Shown here: in pieces, positions 46,866 to 55,402 of the stretch
How positions within the stretch are numbered: the stretch's first letter is position 1
How the letters are laid out: every line of letters begins with the position of its first letter
Origin: Paludifilum halophilum
GTDB lineage: Bacteria > Bacillota > Bacilli > Thermoactinomycetales > DSM-45169
NCBI RefSeq assembly: GCF_002245355.1
Contig: NZ_NOWF01000002.1
Coordinates: 366,996-430,995, forward strand
Direction of reading: 5' to 3'
DNA: 64,000 nt
Program-made: the position numbers and the translations under genes
The notes under the pieces: model-generated
The model's database searches: none
Seen by the model: the letters and a program-made list of their open reading frames with translations, nothing else
What the model was told of the DNA's origin: nothing

Positions 46866-47907
46866 TATTCTCACCCTCGGATGTTTTCATGTCGGGACGC
46901 AAACCAAAGGGTTGAAATAATAATCGCCAAAACTCCTGTTCCAATCGATACAGCTCGTTCAGCTTCCGGATCGTCTCCGCAAAAGCATCTGGCCGGAAAA
47001 TGCCCGAGAAGAATTGTTTGGCTGTCGTTCTCCGTACAAAAGTCCAATGTTCGATGATGGTATCCATCAGCCGCAGGGGCGATGAACCCGCCTCCATGAA
47101 AGCGGCCAACCGGTATCGATCCACCTGTTTGGCATTCAGAATCCGATTCAGGCCCTTTAAAACAGCCTCATGATCAGAAGACAGCCTTTCCGGGGCCGTC
47201 GCTGCCCCTTCCAGAGACCGGATATACACCTTCAGCTGATCCAATCCCTCGGCAATCGGGCCGTAATTCTCACCCATTTTTCTAACAAAATCCTCCAGGC
47301 GCTTCCCTTGAAAGCCATCGGTTTCACTGCCGCATAGCGAGTCATAATCAAAGGCCGTATAACTCGAAAAGTCCGATCCCGGTCGAAAGGAGTCATGGTA
47401 TCCTTCATAGGCATCTATCAATTCTTTATAGCGAATGGTTTGCTTTTCATAAGATAGATTGTCGCGATGGCGATGTTCGACGATGAAAAAGGTCTCGCCC
47501 GGATCGTCAAAGCCGTATATCAACAGCGAATGCCGTCCGTGATGCTTTCGGTAAGTATCGTCTCGAATCGCTTCGAAATAGGGGTCCACCCAGATGATTA
47601 CCGGGCGGTCAGCCTGTAAATCGGTTTTCAGATCGCCGACAAGGTCGTCGCTTTTGGATTTCCGAAGCGCCTGTATACCTTGTCCCTCCATGATTCGCTC
47701 CGGTTCCACAACAGGAATATAAGCCATGTCCGGCAATCCTTCCCGCTTCATTTTCCCGGCATCGTAAACAATCAGGTCATTGAGCAAATAATGATGAATC
47801 TCTTTACCATAGTGGCGAACAATCGGGAAGTATGAATTGAAAAAGCAACTCTTGTAGAAGAGATCGTTAAAAGGTTCAATCCCGGCTATTTGCTTTTGAG
47901 TCACCAT
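46858..47907 (-). CDS. BtrH-like acyl-carrier-dependent acyltransferase
   Basis: 349 residues. The N-terminal half resembles the BtrH N-terminal family, a papain/C39-like fold. Candidate catalytic Cys is in FYKSCFFNSYFPI, His in HHGRHSLLIYGFDD, and acidic partner in FIVEHRHRDNLS. The C-terminal half is helical and not recognisable (LEDFVRKMGENYG, RLAAFMEAGSSPLRLM). BtrH moves an acyl group from a carrier protein onto the butirosin aminoglycoside. In this operon a similar enzyme could pass an acyl chain from a PCP to an acceptor, including the starter fatty acid or the finished chain. AGGAGG lies nine bases before ATG. The gene is followed directly by the type II thioesterase with a 7-17 base overlap. 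Function is inferred. Confidence 0.75.
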   Translation of the reverse strand: MVTQKQIAGIEPFNDLFYKSCFFNSYFPIVRHYGKEIHHYLLNDLIVYDAGKMKREGLPDMAYIPVVEPERIMEGQGIQALRKSKSDDLVGDLKTDLQADRPVIIWVDPYFEAIRDDTYRKHHGRHSLLIYGFDDPGETFFIVEHRHRDNLSYEKQTIRYKELIDAYEGYHDSFRPGSDFSSYTAFDYDSLCGSETDGFQGKRLEDFVRKMGENYGPIAEGLDQLKVYIRSLEGAATAPERLSSDHEAVLKGLNRILNAKQVDRYRLAAFMEAGSSPLRLMDTIIEHWTFVRRTTAKQFFSGIFRPDAFAETIRKLNELYRLEQEFWRLLFQPFGLRPDMKTSEGENIG

Positions 47908-48115
47908 CCAACCACTCCTCCTGCCCCTTGAGGCAACTTCGTTGACTCCGTGTGGAACCCAACCCTCTCGAAAAGGGGCTTTTTCCTTCCAGAGCGTGTC
48001 TAGTCAATCGCCGAAAGTAGCTGAACGCCGATTTCCAGCGTGCGACGTTTTCACTCAGGGAAGTACCAAAGATCTACGCCTGCCACCTCCCCCGCTCGTT
48101 TTCCGATAGGTCACC

Positions 48116-49663
48116 TCATCCGGAACGGATCTGGCCTTTGCCCGGATCAACAGCTGTATGATCATCTGCTTGAACCGTCAACAGGGTGAGGAGAGTATAG
48201 AAGAAACAGGCGCTCCCCAGGAAAAGAACGGTTCCGACCGCAACCATGACGGATGAAGGCCCCCACACTTTGACAAAATCCCAAGGCAAACCCTGGAACA
48301 GGACTTTCGGGGCGTTGTAGATGCTCAGGAAAAAGAGCACGGACAAACCTGCCGCAAGACCCAGAAACACCGTCCGTTTCCGATCAAGACGAACAAACCT
48401 TCGTTTGCCCTGAACGATGCGTCGTACCCGCATCCCGGCCCCAATGATGACGAGCAACAGGATTGGCGCTAGGACGGACAAGATTCCCACTGCCGCCTTA
48501 TCCACGGGTTGGAACGAGTCAGACAGCTCCGGCGATTCCCGGGCACCGGTGACCGCGTTCATGATCTCCCTCGCCGCCGAGTGGGCATGGGCAGAATTCA
48601 GATTGGCCAGGATCCCGACGGCCATCCGATCCTCCGGCCGGACAATGAAGAAGGAAGAGTAGTTGGGGTTGGATCCCCCATGGAACAACTCGCCGTTGTC
48701 TCCCGGACGAACCATCCACCCGGCCCCATAAAACGCACCGTCATCAGAGGGCCTGACACTGCGGTCCGGTCGATGGGAATCATCGATCAACTTTTGATCA
48801 ATCTTCGTTCTTTCAGTTTTTAACTGAACCTTCAGCCACTGTGCGACGTCATCCGCATTGGTGATGATATAGCCGGCAGGTGTGTTTCCGCGATAGGTCG
48901 GCGCCTTGTACAACCTGGGGCCTAAAAAGCCGATTTTGTACCCCTGTGCCAAAGGCTCCCTGTATCCGCCATCCTGACGACCGACATATGTATGCCGGAG
49001 ACCCAGAGGTTGAATAACCTGTTTTCGCATATAGGTTTCATAGGGTTGTCCCGTCACCTGCTGAATGATCAGACCCAAAACATCGTAGTTGATGGTGGCG
49101 TAATGATATTTTTTCCCCGGCGGGTGCTTCAGTTCGCCGCCAACCAGAGTGCGCACCGTGTTCTCCAGTGCATCCTCACCGGAACCGGCCGGAATGCGGC
49201 CGATGGATTCAAAAGGAATACCGCTGGTATGATGAAGCAATTGCTCGATGGTGATCGGCTGTTTTTTTCCTTTGTAATGCAGGTGAAACCAGGGCAAATA
49301 CCGGCTGACCGGATCCTGAAGACGGATGAGCCCCTGCTTTTCCAATTGCAGAACAGCGAGTCCAGTAAAAGCTTTGGTGGTCGAACCGATTTCGAACAGC
49401 GTGGAAGGGGTGACCGGTCGCTGAGCCCTTCGATCCGCGTAGCCGAATCCTTTTTTATAATCCACCTGATCATCCCGGACGACGACCACTGCCATGCCCG
49501 GGATTTTCCCTTCATCCATCCGTTTCTTGACGATCTGCTCCATCTGATTCACCGGAAGGGAATCCCCGGCCGCCCAAGCGGCCGGCATTTCCGGGAAAAA
49601 GGTGAACAACGATCCGATACAAAGGAGGGTGAAAATCGCCTTCACTTGTTTCATCGCTTCCAT
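48116..49663 (-). CDS. ClbP/XcnG/AmiB-like membrane serine peptidase, predicted D-Asn prodrug activator
   Basis: About 515 residues of the class C beta-lactamase/PBP-like family. A signal peptide (KAIFTLLCIGSLFTFF...AWAAGD) exports the catalytic domain. SxxK is STTK (Ser94/Lys97), the tyrosine is in YHYATINYDV (Tyr188), and the third motif is FHGGSNPNY. These spacings closely match ClbP (Ser95, Lys98, Tyr186, from memory). Three membrane helices end the chain (AAVGILSVLAPILLLVII, FLGLAAGLSVLFFLSIY, VMVAVGTVLFLGSACFFY), the arrangement found in prodrug peptidases but not in ordinary beta-lactamases. It lies directly behind the NRPS that makes the D-Asn cap. It would cut N-acyl-D-Asn off the product on the outer face of the membrane. 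GAAGGA lies near ATGs 49666, 49663 and 49654, so the exact start is uncertain. Confidence 0.9.
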   Translation of the reverse strand: MEAMKQVKAIFTLLCIGSLFTFFPEMPAAWAAGDSLPVNQMEQIVKKRMDEGKIPGMAVVVVRDDQVDYKKGFGYADRRAQRPVTPSTLFEIGSTTKAFTGLAVLQLEKQGLIRLQDPVSRYLPWFHLHYKGKKQPITIEQLLHHTSGIPFESIGRIPAGSGEDALENTVRTLVGGELKHPPGKKYHYATINYDVLGLIIQQVTGQPYETYMRKQVIQPLGLRHTYVGRQDGGYREPLAQGYKIGFLGPRLYKAPTYRGNTPAGYIITNADDVAQWLKVQLKTERTKIDQKLIDDSHRPDRSVRPSDDGAFYGAGWMVRPGDNGELFHGGSNPNYSSFFIVRPEDRMAVGILANLNSAHAHSAAREIMNAVTGARESPELSDSFQPVDKAAVGILSVLAPILLLVIIGAGMRVRRIVQGKRRFVRLDRKRTVFLGLAAGLSVLFFLSIYNAPKVLFQGLPWDFVKVWGPSSVMVAVGTVLFLGSACFFYTLLTLLTVQADDHTAVDPGKGQIRSG

Positions 49664-49670
49664 CATTCCT

Positions 49671-52600
49671 TCACTTTTCAAACAAGGCATCCAGCTCGTC
49701 CAGGGTGACTGTCGCCGCGTCAAAATCTGACGGGGTGAATTCGGTTTCCCCTTTCCCGCAACAATGGTTGATCATCGTATCGATCTGCTCCATATAGACG
49801 TCCATAAAGCGCTCCATCGTTTCGCGACGGTACTTATGCCGGCTGAATCGGACCGTTAAACGCAGTTTTTTCTCCTTTACAAAGGCGATCACTTCCATCC
49901 GCGTGGACAGCTGATTGCCCGGGAAAGACTCCCGCCCGGCTTGGAAGAGGAAGGGTTCAAAATCGGGAAACGGGGAAGCGTCCACCTCCCCTAGGTAATT
50001 GAACCGCAGATCCGGCCGAGGGTGGGTCGGAACCCTTTGATTCAGATCGGCGAGCAGGCCGTATCCGATCCCTTTATTTGGAACCCGGCGCAATTGTTCT
50101 TTCACGGACTTAATGTGACCGGCCAAATGACCGGAGTCCATGTGGAGTGTGACTGGGAACATGGCGGTAAACCAGCCCACTGTCCGGGATACGTCCAAAT
50201 CCTCTGTCACCGCCTCGCGACCGTGACCCTCCAGTTCCATCGATACGCTGTTTTGACCGGTCAATATTTGACAAGTCCGGGCCAAGGCGGTCAGCAACAG
50301 ATCATTGGGTTGCGTATGGTACGCTCGATGCGCCGGTCCCAGCAGATTTTTCGTCCTTTCTTCACCAAGCTCCCGGGAGACCGTCATCCCATCCGCAACG
50401 GTCTCCGCTCCCTGATGATCATCCGGGGGAAAAGCCGTTGTAATCTTCTCGACAGCCGTCTGCCAGTAGGGGATCTCTTCCTGAATCATCCTGGATCGGC
50501 CATAGGCTTCGAGAGCTTCGGCGAAATCCTGGAAGGAACGGGTTTTACTCGGCAAATGCAACGGCTCTCCCTTTCGGATTCCCTGCCACAGCATCGCCAA
50601 GTCCTCCATGATCACTCGCCAGGAAACCCCGTCCACCAACAGGTGGTGGGCGGTCAACAACAGACGCTGTCCCTGAGAACCCTGTTGAAACAAGACAGCT
50701 TGAAACAGGGGGCCCTTCTCCAAATCGGTTTGTTTCTTGACTTCTTCCCCGATTCGCTCCACTTCCCGCTTTTGCTCTTCCTCCGTAAGGGAGGAAAGGT
50801 CATAAACCGTGACCGGCGCCCCCTCATCCAACATATCCGAATGGTAAAAGAGTTTCCCTTCCGCCGGGTCATACCGCAACCGGAGACTGTCATGATGGCG
50901 GATCAAGCGATCCATCATCCGGGATAAATCACCGGGGTCAAGCGGCCGCTTCAGATCCAACAACAGGGATTGATGCCAATGGTGCGGATGAGTAAACCGC
51001 TGGGCAAAAAACCAAGCCGAAATCGGCGTTCTCTTCACATAGCCTTCAACCGGGACTTGCGGTTGTTCGACTCTTTGCCGCCGCCGTTCAACCACGGCCC
51101 CCAGTTCCCGGATGACGGGATAAGTTAAAACATCCTTCGTTTTCAGGTGAAACCCATGCTCCTGCAGTTTGGAAACGATCTGAATCGCCTTAATGGAATC
51201 CCCGCCCAGCAGATAAAAGTTATCATCGGCCTTCACCTGCGTGACACCCAGTGTCTCCGCGATCACCCGGATCAAGACAGCCTCCAGCTCCTCATCCGAA
51301 TGCACTTTTGCTTCCAGTTGCCCTTCCTGCGACTCCGGAGACGGTAAAGCGTTACGATCCACCTTCCCATTGGGAGAAAGCGGCAAGGCATCCAGGGAGA
51401 CAAAAGATGCCGGAATCATATAGGACGGCAGTCTTCCGGACAGATAACGGCGCAACTCAAAGGCATTGCAGGCCTGCCTCCCCACGATATAGGCAACCAG
51501 CTGCTTTTTCCCCTGCTCATCCTTCCTGTCGATAACCACCGCATCGGTAATCCCATCGTATGACAAAAGTTGACTCTCAATCTCCCCCAATTCAATGCGG
51601 TAACCCCGGATCTTGACTTGAAAATCACTCCGTCCGATATATTCGAGTTCATCATTGGGAAGACGTACCGCCAAATCTCCGGTTTTATACATTCGTCGGC
51701 CCGGTATGAAGGGATTTTCCACAAACCGCTCCCGTTGCAATTCGGGCCGGTTCCAATATCCTCTGGCTACCCCGTCACCGGAGATATAGATTTCACCGGC
51801 CGTACCGGCAGGTACCGGCTGCCACTGCGGATCGAGGAGGTAAATTTGCACATTTTGAATCGGAAAACCGAGAGATACCGATGAACGGGTATCCTGCTCC
51901 CGGTTGAAACGGTGAATCATACATCCAACCACCGTCTCGGTGGGCCCGTATTCATTAAAAACCTCCATTCTTCCACCGGATGCACGGTCAATCTTCCGGG
52001 CGAGGGACGTTTTCAAATCATCCCCGCCGACGATGAACCTTCTCACAGTCGCATCCTTCAATTCCTCCTCACTCAGAAGGGAGAGATGGGCCGGAGTCAG
52101 CTTGACCACAGTCGCCTTTTTGTCGTTCAGAATTTTACGGAGCACAAAACTTTCGCCATCCTCCGCATAGACCACCACTTTCACCCCGCTGATCAAGGGA
52201 GTGAAGATGGAGGTGACGGTGAGGTCGAAAGCGATCGATGAATACAGGGCGAACGCGTCGTCCGTTCCCTTGACATAGGATGTACGAGCCCACCAGATAT
52301 AGTTGACCAGCCCCTGGTGTTCGATTTGCGTTCCTTTGGGAAGACCCGTGGATCCGGAAGTATAGATCATATAAACAAGATCCGCCGGTTGATTGATCAA
52401 CTCCAGGGTTGACGAATCTCCTGTGTACACCCCGGGATCATCAAAACGTATCACGTCGCCGGAAAAGGAAACGTCAGCGGGCAGAGGAAGATTGGTCAAT
52501 AAAACGGAGGTCCGGCTGTCCTCCAAGATGAATTGAATCCGTTCATCCGGATACTCCGGATCGATCGGCACATAGGCCCCTCCAGCCTTGATCACCGCCA

Positions 52601-54176
52601 GGATGGCCGCGACCATATCCGGTGAATGCCGGGCCAACAAGCCGACAACTCCATCGCGCCCTACGCCTTTGGCACGGAGAAGTCGGGCCAACTGGTTGGA
52701 TCGGCGGTCGAGTTGCCGATAGGTCAACCTCTCCGCTCCGGACTCCACCGCAATACGATCCGGTGTACGTGCGACCTGTTCCTCAAACAGTTGTTGAATT
52801 ACTTGATCTTTGGGATAATCCGCTTCCGTCCGATTCAGCTCATACAGGTACCGCTTCTGCTCGCCTTCGGTGAGAAGCTGTAAATCCCTGATACTCTGCC
52901 GGGGGTTCCCGAGCATCTGCTCCAACAGATGCATCATATGATCATGCATTCGCTCAATGTCAGAATCCGTATAATCCTTTCGCTTGTAATCGTAGTAAAG
53001 ATCGATTCTCCCCGTGTTGGACCATTCCTTGACCACCAATTGCAAGGAGTAGATCTGGGATCCGTTGTAGAACTCCACATTTTCCATAGACATGCCGTCT
53101 ATCTCGTCGATTAACTTTGTATTGTAGTAATTGACACAAACTTGAAAGAGTTGGTCGTATCCTTTTTGGTTCAGCTCCAGATCCTGTACCAGCAAATCAT
53201 ACGGATATTTCTGATGGAGAAAACACTGCATCAAATCCCTGTTGACTTGCCGGATCAACTCCTCAGGCGCTTGATTATCATCCAAGGAGGCACGGAAAGG
53301 CATGGTGCTGGTGAACATGCCCACCATCTTTTTTTCTTTCACTCCTGATCGGTTTAACACGGGAATCCCCAGAATAAGGTCGTTTTCTTGAGTCACCTTA
53401 TTCAGATAGAGAAGCATCAAGCTGACAAACAGCGTGTTCAATGAACAGCCATTCGCTTCGGCAAACCGGCGAATCGTTCGGGACCGGTCCCCGTCCAACT
53501 GAAACCGTCTGCGTTTCCCGGATAAATCCTCTGAACTTTTATGTAAAAAACGTTCCGGCAAAACCGAAAACTTCCGATTCCAAAAATTTTTATCCTTCCG
53601 GCACCGATGGGAGCGGAGATAGGTTTGTTCTTTTTGCAAATAATCCATATAGGTGAATGCAGGCTCTTCACGGATCGGCTCATTCTTCTGCAACTTCATG
53701 TAAAAGTCATGGATTTGATCAGTCAAGAGCAGAATCGTCCAACCATCTGACACCAAATGGTGAAGTTTAATAAAATAAGCGCTCTCTTCAGCCCCCAACT
53801 GAAGGATCGCAAAATCATACAACGGTTGATCATACAACGGGAATCTCCGCTGAAACTCCCCTTCCGCCCACCGATTCATTTCCCCTTCCGGATCTTCACT
53901 GGAGGAAAAACAAATCCTGCGAAGCGGACTCCGTTGAAAAGGTTGCACATACTGTGAAACAGAGCCTTTTTCCTCTTTCAGTTGTAACCGGATCCCCTCA
54001 TTTTTTTGAATGAATAAATGGATCGCTTCTTCCAGCAGTGAAAAATCGACACGGCCCTTGATTCTGACCACACCGCCAATATTATGCACCGGTGTTCCAG
54101 GGTAAAGCTTTTCTATGTACCAGATTCGCTTCTGGGGATGGGACAGAGGGTAACCAGTTACAGCTTGCTTACTCAT
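49671..54176 (-). CDS. NRPS initiation module C-A(Asn)-PCP-E, makes the N-acyl-D-Asn cap
   Basis: 1501 residues from ATG 54176 (AGGAGG six bases upstream; the longer frame to 54197 adds seven unsupported residues). Starter-type C domain, first 430 residues, with LHHLVSDGWT. A domain about 455-960 with MIYTSGSTGLPKG, AFDLTVTSIF, NEYGPTETVVG and SPNGKVDR. Specificity residues read D-L-T-K-I-G-E-V-G-K, the Asn pattern and the same as in the second NRPS. PCP follows (LLGGDSIKAI). The epimerization domain occupies about the last 430 residues, with AHHLLVDGVSWR, ELEGHGRE, VGWFTAMFP and RFNYLG. The protein should acylate Asn with a fatty acid, epimerise it and hand N-acyl-D-Asn to the next NRPS. Such caps mark prodrugs of the colibactin, zwittermicin, xenocoumacin and amicoumacin kind. 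It opens the 13-gene operon. Confidence 0.94.
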   Translation of the reverse strand: MSKQAVTGYPLSHPQKRIWYIEKLYPGTPVHNIGGVVRIKGRVDFSLLEEAIHLFIQKNEGIRLQLKEEKGSVSQYVQPFQRSPLRRICFSSSEDPEGEMNRWAEGEFQRRFPLYDQPLYDFAILQLGAEESAYFIKLHHLVSDGWTILLLTDQIHDFYMKLQKNEPIREEPAFTYMDYLQKEQTYLRSHRCRKDKNFWNRKFSVLPERFLHKSSEDLSGKRRRFQLDGDRSRTIRRFAEANGCSLNTLFVSLMLLYLNKVTQENDLILGIPVLNRSGVKEKKMVGMFTSTMPFRASLDDNQAPEELIRQVNRDLMQCFLHQKYPYDLLVQDLELNQKGYDQLFQVCVNYYNTKLIDEIDGMSMENVEFYNGSQIYSLQLVVKEWSNTGRIDLYYDYKRKDYTDSDIERMHDHMMHLLEQMLGNPRQSIRDLQLLTEGEQKRYLYELNRTEADYPKDQVIQQLFEEQVARTPDRIAVESGAERLTYRQLDRRSNQLARLLRAKGVGRDGVVGLLARHSPDMVAAILAVIKAGGAYVPIDPEYPDERIQFILEDSRTSVLLTNLPLPADVSFSGDVIRFDDPGVYTGDSSTLELINQPADLVYMIYTSGSTGLPKGTQIEHQGLVNYIWWARTSYVKGTDDAFALYSSIAFDLTVTSIFTPLISGVKVVVYAEDGESFVLRKILNDKKATVVKLTPAHLSLLSEEELKDATVRRFIVGGDDLKTSLARKIDRASGGRMEVFNEYGPTETVVGCMIHRFNREQDTRSSVSLGFPIQNVQIYLLDPQWQPVPAGTAGEIYISGDGVARGYWNRPELQRERFVENPFIPGRRMYKTGDLAVRLPNDELEYIGRSDFQVKIRGYRIELGEIESQLLSYDGITDAVVIDRKDEQGKKQLVAYIVGRQACNAFELRRYLSGRLPSYMIPASFVSLDALPLSPNGKVDRNALPSPESQEGQLEAKVHSDEELEAVLIRVIAETLGVTQVKADDNFYLLGGDSIKAIQIVSKLQEHGFHLKTKDVLTYPVIRELGAVVERRRQRVEQPQVPVEGYVKRTPISAWFFAQRFTHPHHWHQSLLLDLKRPLDPGDLSRMMDRLIRHHDSLRLRYDPAEGKLFYHSDMLDEGAPVTVYDLSSLTEEEQKREVERIGEEVKKQTDLEKGPLFQAVLFQQGSQGQRLLLTAHHLLVDGVSWRVIMEDLAMLWQGIRKGEPLHLPSKTRSFQDFAEALEAYGRSRMIQEEIPYWQTAVEKITTAFPPDDHQGAETVADGMTVSRELGEERTKNLLGPAHRAYHTQPNDLLLTALARTCQILTGQNSVSMELEGHGREAVTEDLDVSRTVGWFTAMFPVTLHMDSGHLAGHIKSVKEQLRRVPNKGIGYGLLADLNQRVPTHPRPDLRFNYLGEVDASPFPDFEPFLFQAGRESFPGNQLSTRMEVIAFVKEKKLRLTVRFSRHKYRRETMERFMDVYMEQIDTMINHCCGKGETEFTPSDFDAATVTLDELDALFEK

Positions 54177-54540
54177 TCGACCCCTCCTGGATATCAAGCG
54201 GTTTACAAATATTTTTGTTATGAAAAAAAGAAACCATTTTCTGTTTTTATGTCAATTCCTGTAGAATATATCATGTGATGGCTCTCCCTGTCCACCGTAT
54301 TTAACAATTTTTAAATATTTTTCTATGAAAAGTTTAAATTTGTTTTGCTTCCAATATAGTATAATGAAACCACTCTTTTCGAATTTCTTTTCCCCGGTTA
54401 GCCATATTTCGGGCAGGGAAATCGTGTTCTGCCATCCTTCTCCTCCCACCTAAAGGATTCCGATCATTTGAAAGCGAACAGCTAATTAGACGGATACAAA
54501 GGCCGGAAGGGATATCGGGAAGATGAATCGGAGGCTGTAG
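54177..54540. other. Divergent AT-rich promoter region of the biosynthetic operon and the PPTase gene
   Basis: A 364-base gap between divergent genes, mostly AT. It holds the likely minus-strand operon promoter (54265-54294). On the plus strand a TATAAT at 54360-54365 suits the phosphopantetheinyl transferase gene, but its -35 is weak. I see no clear operator repeat and no regulator gene in or beside the cluster. Confidence 0.5.
54265..54294 (-). promoter_or_regulatory. Candidate sigma-A promoter of the NRPS/PKS operon
   Basis: Read on the minus strand: TGGACA (54294-54289), an 18-base spacer, TATATT (54270-54265). Both boxes match consensus at five of six bases. Transcription would start near 54258, about 80 bases before ATG 54176. 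Confidence 0.5.
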
Positions 54541-55251
54541 ATGTTGATACCGGTAGACACTTTTTATGTGAAGATGCCGACCGATGTAAAAAAAAACGAA
54601 CTTGAACACTATCTGCACTGGTTAACCCGGGAGGAGACCCTGAGATATGAAAGGTATATTCCCGCAAGGAAAATGGAGTTCATCACTGGAAGAGTGCTCA
54701 TGAAAAAGGTTTTAGCCGCTTACCTGGACGTATCCCCTTTCAAGATCCAATTTCGGGCCAATCGGTTCGGAAAATTATTTATCGATGGTGTACATACGAC
54801 GAATATCGGGTTTAACTTGTCTCATTCCCGCCGCATGATGGTTCTGTCTTGTTCTAAAAAAAGGAACATCGGAGTAGATGTTCAGTATATATGGGATGAC
54901 CATCTGGAAGTCATGTCCAAGGTGTTTACGGATGCTGAAATCGATCAAATCGAGCAATGTAAACGGAAAGAGGATCAACTAAGGACTTTCACTTTATTGT
55001 GGACCCGAAAAGAAGCCGTGATGAAAGCGACAGGCAGAGGATTTTCCCTCTCCCCACAATCCTTTTCCGTACCCACTGACTGGGGAAAATGTAAAGTCGG
55101 AGATTGGTTCTATATCTCTTTTCCTCTCCAATCGGATTATGTGGTCACCATTGCCTTAGAGAGTCAAAACCATGAAAAACAAAATGGACCCATCCGAGAG
55201 CGAGTGAAGCAAATACCGTTTGAAACTCTATTTGCCGGAAAGACACGTTGA
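54541..55251 (+). CDS. 4'-phosphopantetheinyl transferase, Sfp type
   Basis: 236 residues, the usual Sfp length. The Mg2+/CoA-binding motifs are present: FNLSHSRRMMVL, NIGVDVQYI and LLWTRKEAVMKATGRGFS. The enzyme moves phosphopantetheine from CoA to the conserved serine of carrier domains; this cluster has nine such domains or proteins (three PCPs and the final PCP, four PKS ACPs plus the ACP of the hybrid, and one free ACP, depending on how they are counted). GGAGG lies eight bases before the ATG. It is transcribed divergently from the assembly-line operon, which indicates that it serves that operon. Confidence 0.95.
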   Translation: MLIPVDTFYVKMPTDVKKNELEHYLHWLTREETLRYERYIPARKMEFITGRVLMKKVLAAYLDVSPFKIQFRANRFGKLFIDGVHTTNIGFNLSHSRRMMVLSCSKKRNIGVDVQYIWDDHLEVMSKVFTDAEIDQIEQCKRKEDQLRTFTLLWTRKEAVMKATGRGFSLSPQSFSVPTDWGKCKVGDWFYISFPLQSDYVVTIALESQNHEKQNGPIRERVKQIPFETLFAGKTR

Positions 55252-55402
55252 TGAACCGTTTATCGATCAAGGAAATCGTATGCCGCCGCGCGGCCGTTGC
55301 ACCCGGAAGGCACAAGCCGGCCCGGGGGTCGCTTCTCTTCCCCGATCGCACGATCGCGGAAGATTCCTATAACCATTCGTACCCGTGAAAGAGGGAAGCA
55401 TC

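Noticed and set aside
12032-54176. Zwittermicin-type cluster
   Set aside because: It shares the D-Asn cap and hydroxymalonate genes, but the aminomalonyl genes and carbamoyltransferase expected for zwittermicin are absent, and the four-module aromatic-type PKS fits amicoumacin/xenocoumacin better.
54225-54257. TTGACA on the minus strand (54257-54252) as the -35 of the NRPS operon
   Set aside because: No acceptable -10 lies 16-18 bases downstream; the TGGACA/TATATT pair just upstream is better.
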